Source of the DNA: an uncultured Caryophanales bacterium
GTDB taxonomy: Bacteria; Bacillota_I; Bacilli_A; RF39; UBA660
NCBI GenBank assembly: GCA_946414975.1
Contig: CAMKQS010000065.1
Location: 1-8,094, forward strand
Length of the DNA: 8,094 nucleotides
Reading direction: 5' to 3'
Shown: positions 1-6,604 of the stretch, one piece after another
How positions within the stretch are numbered: position 1 is the stretch's first letter
Layout: each line of letters begins with the position of its first letter
Position numbers and translations under genes: made by a program
The notes under the pieces: model-generated
What the model saw: the letters and a program-made list of their open reading frames with translations, nothing else
Told to the model about the DNA's origin: nothing
The model's database searches: none

Positions 1-5
1 ATATT

Positions 6-10
6 CCTCC
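6..10 (-). promoter_or_regulatory. Probable ribosome-binding site of a gene starting beyond the left edge
   Basis: The minus strand reads AGTGGAGGAATAT into the window edge. GGAGG is the core Shine-Dalgarno sequence, and only five bases follow it inside the window, so a start codon at normal spacing would lie a few bases outside. The coding sequence itself cannot be seen. The site sits only a few bases after the T-run of the hairpin at 14-41, so the transcript serving it must either read through that hairpin or start close to it. Confidence 0.5.
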
Positions 11-13
11 ACT

Positions 14-41
14 AAAAAACTGTGTATCAATTTACACAGTT
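14..41 (-). terminator. Hairpin with T-run after the lipoprotein gene (terminator or leader hairpin)
   Basis: On the minus strand a perfect 9-bp stem (AACTGTGTA at 33-41 pairing with TACACAGTT at 18-26) encloses a 6-base loop. It is followed by four further T (positions 14-17), giving six T in a row with the stem end. It lies about 50 bases after the lipoprotein stop codon, which fits an intrinsic terminator. The stem has only three G-C pairs, so it may be leaky. Because a GGAGG follows almost at once, the same repeat could also be an operator or a 5' leader hairpin for the next gene. Confidence 0.65.
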
Positions 42-91
42 ATTCTAATAAGGTCGAAATTTATTCAAATTTGTTAAATAAAATCTTTATT

Positions 92-595
92 TTAATTAAA
101 TATATATTTTGTTCCAAAATAAGATTTTTTAATATTAACATAATATACTCTAGCACTTCCATCTAAACTATATTTATTTTTATCAGATAAATCACCATTT
201 TCATACTTGTAATATGTATGTTCCCAACAATTTGCTTCATCCATATCTGATGTTAAAAACTTATAATCATTTTGTTTAGTAACTGAATAGTATATTGATA
301 CAATGTGATTACAATTACAATCTTTTAAAATTCCACTTTCATAGCGTATTGCAATCATATTTCCATTATTATTTTGATAAATATTATAAGTTCTACTACT
401 ACAATGTTCCAGTGCAGGTCCTGACTCAGTTACAACATCAATAAGTTTATAATCATTATCAATTATTTTTTGCTTTTTTAACTGATTAAATAAATTATCT
501 TTCTCAGCATCACTGCTTTCACACCCTGATAAAATAAGTATAAATGATAGAAAAATAAAAAGTATTATAATTTTATTATTTTTAATTAATCTCAC
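92..595 (-). CDS. Small cysteine-containing lipoprotein of unknown function
   Basis: The product is predicted to be a 167-residue lipoprotein anchored in the outer face of the cytoplasmic membrane. The start used here is the GTG at 593-595, because AGGTGA (601-606) lies five bases upstream of it. An in-frame GTG at 602-604 would sit inside that ribosome-binding site. The N-terminus has Arg and Lys, a hydrophobic stretch (about residues 9-21) and a lipobox ending LSGC, with the lipidated cysteine at residue 25. The mature part is polar, with many Asn, Tyr and Lys, and has four more cysteines (65, 93, 95 and 123), two of them as CNC, so disulfides are possible outside the cell. I recognise no family, and function is unknown. 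It has its own probable promoter and a terminator on each side, so it is not part of the five-gene unit upstream. Confidence is high for the reading frame and lipoprotein nature. Confidence 0.85.
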   Translation of the reverse strand: MRLIKNNKIIILFIFLSFILILSGCESSDAEKDNLFNQLKKQKIIDNDYKLIDVVTESGPALEHCSSRTYNIYQNNNGNMIAIRYESGILKDCNCNHIVSIYYSVTKQNDYKFLTSDMDEANCWEHTYYKYENGDLSDKNKYSLDGSARVYYVNIKKSYFGTKYIFN

Positions 596-600
596 TATAA

Positions 601-606
601 TCACCT
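601..606 (-). promoter_or_regulatory. Ribosome-binding site that decides the lipoprotein start
   Basis: AGGTGA on the minus strand matches the Shine-Dalgarno core and is followed by TTATA and then GTG at 593-595. The upstream in-frame GTG at 602-604 overlaps this motif and has only AT-rich sequence before it, so the shorter 167-residue product is preferred over a 170-residue one. Confidence 0.7.
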
Positions 607-625
607 AATATGATATTATCATATT
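607..625 (-). promoter_or_regulatory. Perfect 19-bp palindrome over the lipoprotein promoter, possible operator
   Basis: AATATGATA and TATCATATT form perfect 9-bp arms around one central T (616). The palindrome covers the proposed -10 box (618-623) and the expected transcription start, and ends next to the ribosome-binding site. This is the usual place for a repressor operator. The repeat is almost entirely A and T, and such repeats arise by chance in DNA of this composition, so regulation is only inferred. No regulator gene lies nearby in the window. Confidence 0.35.
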
Positions 626-647
626 TTATAAATACTTACTATCTTAA
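618..647 (-). promoter_or_regulatory. Probable promoter of the lipoprotein gene
   Basis: On the minus strand TTAAGA (642-647) and TATGAT (618-623) are separated by 18 bases, matching 4 of 6 and 5 of 6 consensus positions of a housekeeping sigma promoter. A promoter is expected here because the terminator at 654-680 ends the preceding transcript. The leader would be short, about 15 bases. Confidence 0.45.
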
Positions 648-653
648 AAAAAT

Positions 654-680
654 AAAAAACACGCAAGAATTATTGCATGT
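654..680 (-). terminator. Intrinsic terminator of the five-gene operon
   Basis: On the minus strand ACATGCAA (673-680) pairs with TTGCGTGT (659-666) over 8 bp, including one G-T pair, around a 6-base loop. The stem is followed by TTTTT, A and more T. It lies 35 bases after the stop codon of the last operon gene and 50 bases before the next coding region. This is the textbook layout for an intrinsic terminator and separates the operon from the lipoprotein gene. Confidence 0.8.
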
Positions 681-714
681 CTCTAATTTTTTAGTTAAAT
701 TAAATACTAGATAA

Positions 715-1353
715 TTATTTATCACTATCATTTTTAAAATCAAATTTTTTTATTTTTTCCTTTACATCAGGTACTATATTCTTATACTTTTCAATTTTTT
801 GTTTTATATAATAATTATATCCCTCTTTAAAACTAGTATAATAATGAATTGGTTTTGAACCTAATCTTCTAAACATTTCTTTTCCATATGCATGTCCAAA
901 TGTTTCAGCCTCTTTTTTTAAGCCATCCCATATTTCTTGACTAATACCAGAAGAATAGATTGTCTCATTTGAAAATGGTATATCCTTAATATGAGTAACT
1001 TTAGTATCCTCAACTGAAATAATAATAGGATCATTATCTTTTTTTACTACTGTCATATTTAAATTTCCATTAACCATTCTAACATTATAAATAGATTCAA
1101 TAGGATTATTTAAATCATTAAATTCTACATCATTAAATAATAAGATAATATATTTATTTAATATAATTAATCTCTCATCTAAATCTATATTTATATTTTG
1201 TAATTTAAGAATATTAGTAAGTTCTACATCATTACTTATTTTATCCTTAGAATTTTCTTTTCTAATTTTGTATTCAAAATACTTTCTAATTTTTACATCT
1301 ATTAATTCATTTGAATATATTATTGTATCACTATATATTAATTGATTTTCCAT
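715..1353 (-). CDS. Unrecognised 212-residue protein, last gene of the hydrolase operon
   Basis: I do not recognise this protein. It has 212 residues, no signal peptide, no membrane segment and no cysteine, so it is probably cytosolic. Roughly residues 1-125 alternate short hydrophobic runs with polar residues, suggesting mostly beta structure. From about residue 137 it looks helical, with a central segment containing TFGHAYGKEMFRRLG (151-165) and a lysine-rich end. No catalytic motif is evident. It starts one base after the stop codon of the serine hydrolase upstream, so the two are translationally coupled and probably made together. AAGG lies 12 bases before the ATG, a rather long spacing. 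The terminator follows 35 bases after its stop. Its place suggests a partner or regulator of the hydrolases, but that is inference. Confidence is high that it is a gene and low on any role. Confidence 0.85.
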   Translation of the reverse strand: MENQLIYSDTIIYSNELIDVKIRKYFEYKIRKENSKDKISNDVELTNILKLQNINIDLDERLIILNKYIILLFNDVEFNDLNNPIESIYNVRMVNGNLNMTVVKKDNDPIIISVEDTKVTHIKDIPFSNETIYSSGISQEIWDGLKKEAETFGHAYGKEMFRRLGSKPIHYYTSFKEGYNYYIKQKIEKYKNIVPDVKEKIKKFDFKNDSDK

Positions 1354-1354
1354 T

Positions 1355-2671
1355 TTATCTTACTACCTTACTAGTTTTATCAATTGATTCTTTACTATTA
1401 CAATATGTATTATAATATTTTTTTGCTATATAAGTTAACATAGTATTAAATGTAATTTGTTTTAAATACTCATCCATTGCACCACCAAATCCTCGTGGTT
1501 TATCATTTAACACTATATCTTTATCATTTGATTCTAAAATTGAATTAACTAATATATTTTGATGAATTAAATTATAAGGATCAAATATTGCGATAGATCC
1601 TGTCCACCCTTGCATTGAAAAACTAAATTTTGCAGATTCATTTGGTGTATATGTTTTGTCAAGCCCTCTTGGATGCTTTACATATAATCCTAAATTACCT
1701 TTATTTGAACTTGGAGACTCAGGAAATGGAATTTCTCCCATTCTTCTAACATAATCACTTGATAAGAACTTTTTATTTATATAGTTTACACTATATATTG
1801 CCTTAGCAAGTTTAGCAAGATCGTCACTAGTTGTAAATATTCCGGCAGAACCAACCGCTCCTCCTAATATTCTAGCTTTTGGATCATGTACATAATTATA
1901 ATTATTATTACCACTTGTATTAGTAGTTTTAGGATTAAACAAAGTATTTTTTAAATTTAATGGAGTTAAAATAAACATATCTATTAAATCTTCAAATTTT
2001 AAATCAATATTATATGTTTCTTTTACTCTTTTACATAATGCTTCTCCTATTATAATAGCTCCAAAATCAGTATATTTATTAATAGTTCTATCATTTGATT
2101 TTAAACTTGCAGTTTTTAATATAGTATATGCTTCTTCAATACTTTTAGCACTTGTAATATTACCTTTAGTTTCTATCTCACCACATAATCTAATTAAATC
2201 ATTAAATGTAAAATCTTCTAAGCCTTTAAAGTCTTTATCAACGTCACTTATTCTTTCATTTAAATTAATAAGTCCTATTCTTTCAAATTCAAAAGCTAAA
2301 ATCAAAGTATATAATTTTGTTATGGAAGCAACATCAAATAAAGTATTTTCGTTTATTTTTAAATCGTTATTACGTGAAGAATTACCTCCAATAAATTTTA
2401 ATTTAATCTCTCCACTATTATCAAATGATGGAATATATATACAACTTGATATACCTGAAATATAATTTATATCATATTTACTTTTTTTTATTAAAAAGTC
2501 TTTAGTACATATTTCCATATTTTCTCTTATACTATTAATTACTTCTTCTAAACTAATATCTTTTTTTGTTAATTCTAAACTTCTATTAATTAATTCATCT
2601 CTATTTTCAAATGTACTTCCTTTTTTTTCTAAATCTTCAATAACTTGATTTATTCTATCTACTCTATTCAT
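1355..2671 (-). CDS. Divergent beta-lactamase-fold serine hydrolase (SxxK family), 438 residues
   Basis: This is a member of the class C beta-lactamase / penicillin-binding-protein-like hydrolase family. The nucleophile motif is SITK (Ser116, Lys119) within FDVASITKL, the second motif is YTD (200-202), and VHDPKARILGG with GSAGIFTT (261-280) is the conserved block this branch shares with the neighbouring 352-residue gene. Two usual features are altered. The LLTHSSG segment is replaced by LIRLCGE (159-165). The third motif, KTG or HTG in relatives, reads MQG (353-355) before WTGS. About 60 extra residues at the N-terminus (helical, charged) and a longer C-terminus make it larger than its neighbour. 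There is no signal peptide, so it is probably cytosolic. GAGG lies four bases before the ATG, slightly close. The gene begins nine bases after the HD gene. Its substrate is unknown. The family call is strong; enzymatic activity is less certain. Confidence 0.85.
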   Translation of the reverse strand: MNRVDRINQVIEDLEKKGSTFENRDELINRSLELTKKDISLEEVINSIRENMEICTKDFLIKKSKYDINYISGISSCIYIPSFDNSGEIKLKFIGGNSSRNNDLKINENTLFDVASITKLYTLILAFEFERIGLINLNERISDVDKDFKGLEDFTFNDLIRLCGEIETKGNITSAKSIEEAYTILKTASLKSNDRTINKYTDFGAIIIGEALCKRVKETYNIDLKFEDLIDMFILTPLNLKNTLFNPKTTNTSGNNNYNYVHDPKARILGGAVGSAGIFTTSDDLAKLAKAIYSVNYINKKFLSSDYVRRMGEIPFPESPSSNKGNLGLYVKHPRGLDKTYTPNESAKFSFSMQGWTGSIAIFDPYNLIHQNILVNSILESNDKDIVLNDKPRGFGGAMDEYLKQITFNTMLTYIAKKYYNTYCNSKESIDKTSKVVR

Positions 2672-2680
2672 ACTACCTCA

Positions 2681-3709
2681 CTATTTAAATGCTTTTAATG
2701 TTTTTTCTTTTGCTTCTTCTCTTGACTCATTGGTAATTACTTTTCCATCTTTTGATGTTTCTATTAAATTATCAATTGCAAGTTCAGTAAATTTATATGC
2801 TTCATATAATCTTGGATCAATTAATTCCTCATCTGTTACATATTCATCATTATCGTTTGTTACATTATTTTTTTGATTTATATATATTTTCTTTAGAATA
2901 TCTTCTTCTTTTATATTTTTTAAAGTACCAACAAAATTTATATTATGAAAAAGCAAACTATATCTAAGTAAAAATCCTACATTACAAGACCATAACCCTT
3001 GTTCTTTTAGTTTATTCATATCTATATAATCAAAGCTAATAAATTGTTGCCATGGAATATCTTTAATGTGATATTTCTTTTCACTACCAATAGCTGGACG
3101 CCATAATAAATCACTAACTTTATGTAATATCTCTAAACTATCTTCTTCTCTTAATACTAATAGCTTTAAAGCTATTAGTTTATCTTTTATATCCTTACTT
3201 CCTTTTACAACTTCATCGATATGATAGTTTTGAAAAATGTTTGTAAGTTCATCTATATTTTTAATATAATCTGGATTAGTAATTGTAGTATGTTCTTTAA
3301 CTACTTCTTTAATTATTTCATCATAGTCACTATTTTCACCTAGAAAATATCTAAGTAATTTATTATTATCTTTACCTAGATAATAAGCACCATATCTACC
3401 ATGATCTTTAAATCCAGTAAATTCTTGTGATTCTTTATCTTTTAATGTTCCAGATAAATAGTACTGTGGAAATCTACCAACATCGTGAAGAAGTCCATCA
3501 ACACTTCCACTTAGTGCATATGATTCATTAAAGAACCCTGATTTTAATGTAGTATTACCTACTGCATCACTCATAGTAATACCATGATTTACTTTAAGTT
3601 TAATATCAGTACCTATATTCATATTCTTCTTTTGCATTTTTAAAAACCAATCATTAGCATATAACTTATATTTTTCTTTCATATCACTTATTTTATTAAA
3701 ACTTATCAT
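2681..3709 (-). CDS. HD-domain metal-dependent phosphohydrolase
   Basis: The protein has 342 residues and the pattern of an HD-superfamily hydrolase. A candidate first metal His is His42 (NHG). LLHDVGRFPQY holds His75-Asp76, DHGRYGAYYL holds His103, VKEHTT holds His140, and REEDSLEIL ends the core with Asp190, in the position of RDADKLDIL in relatives. The family hydrolyses phosphoesters or nucleotides using one or two bound metal ions; the substrate cannot be read from sequence. About 150 residues after the core are not assigned. There is no signal peptide or membrane segment. The ATG overlaps the stop codon of the preceding serine hydrolase by four bases (ATGA), with GGGGG eight bases upstream as ribosome-binding site. 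It sits between two SxxK hydrolases, an unusual place for an HD enzyme; it could turn over a nucleotide or phosphorylated intermediate of the same pathway, or act as a regulator. Confidence 0.85.
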   Translation of the reverse strand: MISFNKISDMKEKYKLYANDWFLKMQKKNMNIGTDIKLKVNHGITMSDAVGNTTLKSGFFNESYALSGSVDGLLHDVGRFPQYYLSGTLKDKESQEFTGFKDHGRYGAYYLGKDNNKLLRYFLGENSDYDEIIKEVVKEHTTITNPDYIKNIDELTNIFQNYHIDEVVKGSKDIKDKLIALKLLVLREEDSLEILHKVSDLLWRPAIGSEKKYHIKDIPWQQFISFDYIDMNKLKEQGLWSCNVGFLLRYSLLFHNINFVGTLKNIKEEDILKKIYINQKNNVTNDNDEYVTDEELIDPRLYEAYKFTELAIDNLIETSKDGKVITNESREEAKEKTLKAFK

Positions 3710-4764
3710 TTTATATTCCCCCTTAAATTAAGTTTTTTCTCTAACTCATATATATCATTACATAGTTTATAAAACTCTGGTCTACAATCATATATTTTTT
3801 TATTATCTCTAGTTGGATGAATTCGATTAGTAAGCAATATAGATGCAATATTCTTATTTCTATCTATAATAATACTAGTTCCTGTAAATCCTAAATGAAA
3901 TATAGTATCCATACTACCAAGATTACCTGTTGCAGTAGCTTTACTACCTACTATCCACCCTACTGTTCTATATCTATTCTCATCTTCTAATATTAATGGC
4001 TGATAATATAAATCAATTATATCTTTAGATAAATATTTAGTTCCATTAAAATATCCATTATTTAATATCATTTCACAAAAATTTGTAATATCTTTTATTG
4101 TTGAGAATAATCCAGCATGTCCACAGGTCCCACCTAAAACATATGCCTTTTCATCATGTACAACCCCTCTTACAACGCCTCTTTTTTCAGTCACTTCAGT
4201 TGGTGCACATAATTTTTTATCTTTCGGATTAAAACAACTATCACTCATATTAAGCGGAATGAACACTTCTTGTTTAGCTACTTCATCTAATTTCTTTTGG
4301 TAAATATTTTCGATCATAAAACCTAATATAATAAAACCAATATCTGAATATACAACTTTACTATGTGGTACATAAATTAAATCTAAATCATATATCTGAT
4401 TTATATATTCTTCTTCATTCAAATTAATATCTGGTTTTAAATCTGCTGGAAGTCCTGATGAGTGTGTTAAAAGATTTATTATTTTTATATTCTTATGTTT
4501 AAAACGTGGTAAATAACTGCAAACTAAATCATTTAAATTAATTATTTTTTTATCTAACATTCTACTTATAATAGTATTAGTAACTACTACTTTAGTTAAT
4601 GATGCCATATCATATAATGTATTAATGCTATTTGTCTCAATACTTGGATATAACGATTTATTTCCAACACTACCAATATATTTATTATTTGGTGTTATTA
4701 AAGAATAATTAGCAGATGGAAAATCTCCATTATTTATCATTTCTAATAATTTTTTTTCTATCAT
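3706..4764 (-). CDS. SxxK serine hydrolase, AmiE/YbbE-like (beta-lactamase fold)
   Basis: This 352-residue protein has the full motif set of the class C beta-lactamase-like hydrolases. These are SLTK (Ser55, Lys58), LLTHSSGLP (98-106), YSD (139-141), and VHDEKAYVLGG followed by GHAGLFST (202-222). The third motif is HLG (290-292) before FTGTS, with LTNRIHPTR near the end. The last blocks are as I recall them from Bacillus subtilis AmiE (YbbE), which removes the peptide from N-acetylmuramyl peptides during cell-wall recycling, so an amidase acting on muropeptides is the best guess. An esterase or D-peptidase is the main alternative. There is no signal peptide, which suits a cytosolic recycling enzyme. 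It starts one base after the dipeptidase stop codon with only a weak, distant AAGG, so translation probably depends on coupling. It overlaps the HD gene by four bases. A resistance beta-lactamase is unlikely because the protein is not exported. Confidence 0.88.
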   Translation of the reverse strand: MIEKKLLEMINNGDFPSANYSLITPNNKYIGSVGNKSLYPSIETNSINTLYDMASLTKVVVTNTIISRMLDKKIINLNDLVCSYLPRFKHKNIKIINLLTHSSGLPADLKPDINLNEEEYINQIYDLDLIYVPHSKVVYSDIGFIILGFMIENIYQKKLDEVAKQEVFIPLNMSDSCFNPKDKKLCAPTEVTEKRGVVRGVVHDEKAYVLGGTCGHAGLFSTIKDITNFCEMILNNGYFNGTKYLSKDIIDLYYQPLILEDENRYRTVGWIVGSKATATGNLGSMDTIFHLGFTGTSIIIDRNKNIASILLTNRIHPTRDNKKIYDCRPEFYKLCNDIYELEKKLNLRGNIK

Positions 4765-4765
4765 A

Positions 4766-5749
4766 TTATTTTATCTTTACCTTTATGTTTTCTTTTTTAT
4801 TTAATTTATTAAATAAATTCTTAGAATTACTATATAATATTTTTTCTATATCATTTTCATTATAATATTTTGATAAGCAAGATATAAGTTCATCTTTAAG
4901 CGTAGAATAATTAAATATTGGACAATCTAAATATTCTATATCTTTATCTGCACAGAATGTCATATCATCTGTACTTACTGCAATATTATCTAATCCGCCA
5001 AATAATTTTTCTAAATACTTAATATGTTCTACATATTTTTCTATTACTAATTTATTATCTGTCTTATCTCTTAGAGAATTTTCAAATACAAAGCCTCTAT
5101 TTGAAAATAATCCTACTAATCCGTTTAAGCTTTTTATTTTAAGTAATTGTTCATCAGTTAAGTTTCTATCTCTTTTACATAAATTATAAACATTTGAATG
5201 TGATGCATAAACTATAGGATTTAACTCGACACTCCCAGCACACTTAGCAACTTCAATTATATCATCAAATGTCTTTTTATTAGCGTGTGATAGGTCTACT
5301 CCAATTCCAAGTTCAAAAGCATGCCATACAAACTTAACTCCCTCTTTAGTAAGTCCTATATCTGATCTATTACCTGAACCATATTTATTCTTTTCATTCC
5401 ATACTGGAAGTATTGCTCGAAGTCCTAATTCGTATAAAGTATCTAAATCATTAATATCAACATAATCACATCCTTCGATGGACATAACTATATCAATATT
5501 ATTGATGTTTCTTTCTTCTAATAATTTTTTTACTACCTTAAACATTTCTATAACACTAACTGATTCATCATAATAGTTCTCGTGATATTCTGCTTTCATC
5601 TCTTCTTTCGACATAAAACATAAATTTGCAATCACACCAGTAACATTATTTTTATTATAATTTTTAATAAAATTATCAATAAATTCATAATCATTTTCTA
5701 AATAGCTTGTATATAATTTTGTTAATAGGTCAAAATGTAAATCTATCAT
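4766..5749 (-). CDS. M19-family (renal-type) dipeptidase
   Basis: This is a probable zinc-dependent dipeptidase of peptidase family M19, whose members cleave dipeptides, often with a D-residue at the C-terminal position. The metal-site residues can be placed in order. They are HFD at the N-terminus (His4, Asp6), the bridging Glu92 in SIEG, His155 in VDLSH, His184 in ASHSN, and the acidic STDD (Asp261). KRDRNLTDEQ (192-201) is the usual RNLTD block. The length of 327 residues is normal for bacterial members and the protein looks complete. It has no signal peptide and should be cytosolic. It is the first gene of the operon, with a strong promoter about 25 bases upstream and a GAGGG five bases before the ATG. 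With the AmiE-like hydrolase directly downstream, it could release amino acids from peptides cut off muropeptides. The family is sure; the natural substrate is inferred. Confidence 0.93.
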   Translation of the reverse strand: MIDLHFDLLTKLYTSYLENDYEFIDNFIKNYNKNNVTGVIANLCFMSKEEMKAEYHENYYDESVSVIEMFKVVKKLLEERNINNIDIVMSIEGCDYVDINDLDTLYELGLRAILPVWNEKNKYGSGNRSDIGLTKEGVKFVWHAFELGIGVDLSHANKKTFDDIIEVAKCAGSVELNPIVYASHSNVYNLCKRDRNLTDEQLLKIKSLNGLVGLFSNRGFVFENSLRDKTDNKLVIEKYVEHIKYLEKLFGGLDNIAVSTDDMTFCADKDIEYLDCPIFNYSTLKDELISCLSKYYNENDIEKILYSNSKNLFNKLNKKENIKVKIK

Positions 5750-5773
5750 AAAATCCCTCTTTTTTTATCGCGT

Positions 5774-5802
5774 ATTGTACCAAAAAATTAAATTTTTATC
5801 AA
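5774..5802 (-). promoter_or_regulatory. Strong housekeeping promoter of the five-gene hydrolase operon
   Basis: On the minus strand TTGATA (5797-5802) and TACAAT (5774-5779) are separated by exactly 17 bases, each matching 5 of 6 consensus positions. Transcription should start near 5767, giving a leader of about 18 bases that contains GAGGG before the dipeptidase ATG. The -35 box begins one base after the stop codon of the protease gene. No terminator lies between them, so read-through from the upstream unit is possible. No operator-like repeat stands out. Confidence 0.8.
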
Positions 5803-5803
5803 A

Positions 5804-6604
5804 TTATGCTTTATATATTTTTAATAGTAATATAGGTGTACTAATTAAGCTAATAATAAATAAAAATGTATTTAACATAATATTATTCTGAATTAAAAAA
5901 TGTACTAAAAATATTACTGTTATATTTATTATAATATGAAATAATATTGATATTTTTAATAATTTATATCTGTCATATAAATATATTAATATAAATGATA
6001 AGAAGAATGTATATATAACATTTATAATATTTGGTAAGTGCATTATTGAAAATAATATACTAGTAATAATTACTGATTTTTTATGACTTAAATATATTTT
6101 TAATCTATTATAAACAATTCCCCTAAACAATAACTCTTCTAATATTGGTCCCATTATTCCTGTTGTTAGAATAAGAGTAAATAGTGGTATATCACTAATT
6201 ATATAATCATCTGTAATATGTATTACACTATTTATGAAATAAACTAAGGTATTATAAAATATTGAAATAAAAATACCAGATAAAATGATTAATATAATTG
6301 TTTTTATATTAATATCAGTATTTATTTTATTTTTTTTATATGGTTTAATTAGTATTAAAAAAACTATTCCAAATACAATAAATGTTATAGCAGTAATTAG
6401 TAAAGCATGTGAGTTCATATAATTTAATAAATCTATTTTATATTGCGATGTTTCTATTATTTCTAAATCAGTAAATGATGGAAATAATATTTTATAGGTT
6501 TCTATATTATGACTGTTAAATGATGTAATAAATAAACTTTGAATAAAAAATTGACCAAGTATAAATATAATTGGCCAAAGTATTACATGAAGTATTTTTT
6601 TCAT
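5804..6604 (-). CDS. CPBP-family intramembrane metalloprotease
   Basis: This is a 266-residue polytopic membrane protein of the CPBP (CAAX protease and bacteriocin-processing, Abi) family. The three signature motifs are intact. They are EELLFRG with Glu156, Glu157 and Arg161; FSIMH with Phe185 and His189; and HIIIN with His223 and Asn227. These residues build the metal-bound active site within the membrane. Hydrophobic segments lie at about 5-27, 66-87, 101-125, 140-160, 176-190, 194-210, 217-237 and 243-262. Family members cleave membrane-embedded substrates, and some serve in bacteriocin immunity or maturation; none of those targets is seen here. Its ATG shares one base with the stop codon of the SPFH gene (TAATG) and there is only a weak ribosome-binding site, so translation is probably coupled. 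That tight link points to a role with the NfeD/SPFH membrane module. The substrate is unknown. Confidence 0.9.
   Translation of the reverse strand: MKKILHVILWPIIFILGQFFIQSLFITSFNSHNIETYKILFPSFTDLEIIETSQYKIDLLNYMNSHALLITAITFIVFGIVFLILIKPYKKNKINTDINIKTIILIILSGIFISIFYNTLVYFINSVIHITDDYIISDIPLFTLILTTGIMGPILEELLFRGIVYNRLKIYLSHKKSVIITSILFSIMHLPNIINVIYTFFLSFILIYLYDRYKLLKISILFHIIINITVIFLVHFLIQNNIMLNTFLFIISLISTPILLLKIYKA

Noticed and set aside
57..72. AAATTT repeated on both sides of ATTC
   Set aside because: It is short, made only of A and T, and expected by chance in this base composition.
3706..3709. Mycoplasma-type code with TGA as Trp
   Set aside because: TGA serves as the stop of the 352-residue gene within an ATGA overlap, and TGG encodes Trp in several genes, so the standard code applies.
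3706..4764. An antibiotic-resistance class C beta-lactamase
   Set aside because: SxxK and the other motifs fit the wider hydrolase family, but there is no signal peptide and the end of the protein (HLG-FTGTS, NRIHPTR) is of the AmiE/YbbE type. Resistance cannot be claimed.
5780..5796. Terminator between the protease gene and the hydrolase operon
   Set aside because: The A/T palindrome there has no G-C pairs and almost no loop, and it forms the promoter spacer. It is better read as promoter sequence.
5804..6604. Bacteriocin immunity or processing locus around the CPBP protease
   Set aside because: No small precursor peptide with a double-glycine leader and no export ABC transporter is present in the window; the coupling is to NfeD and SPFH genes instead.
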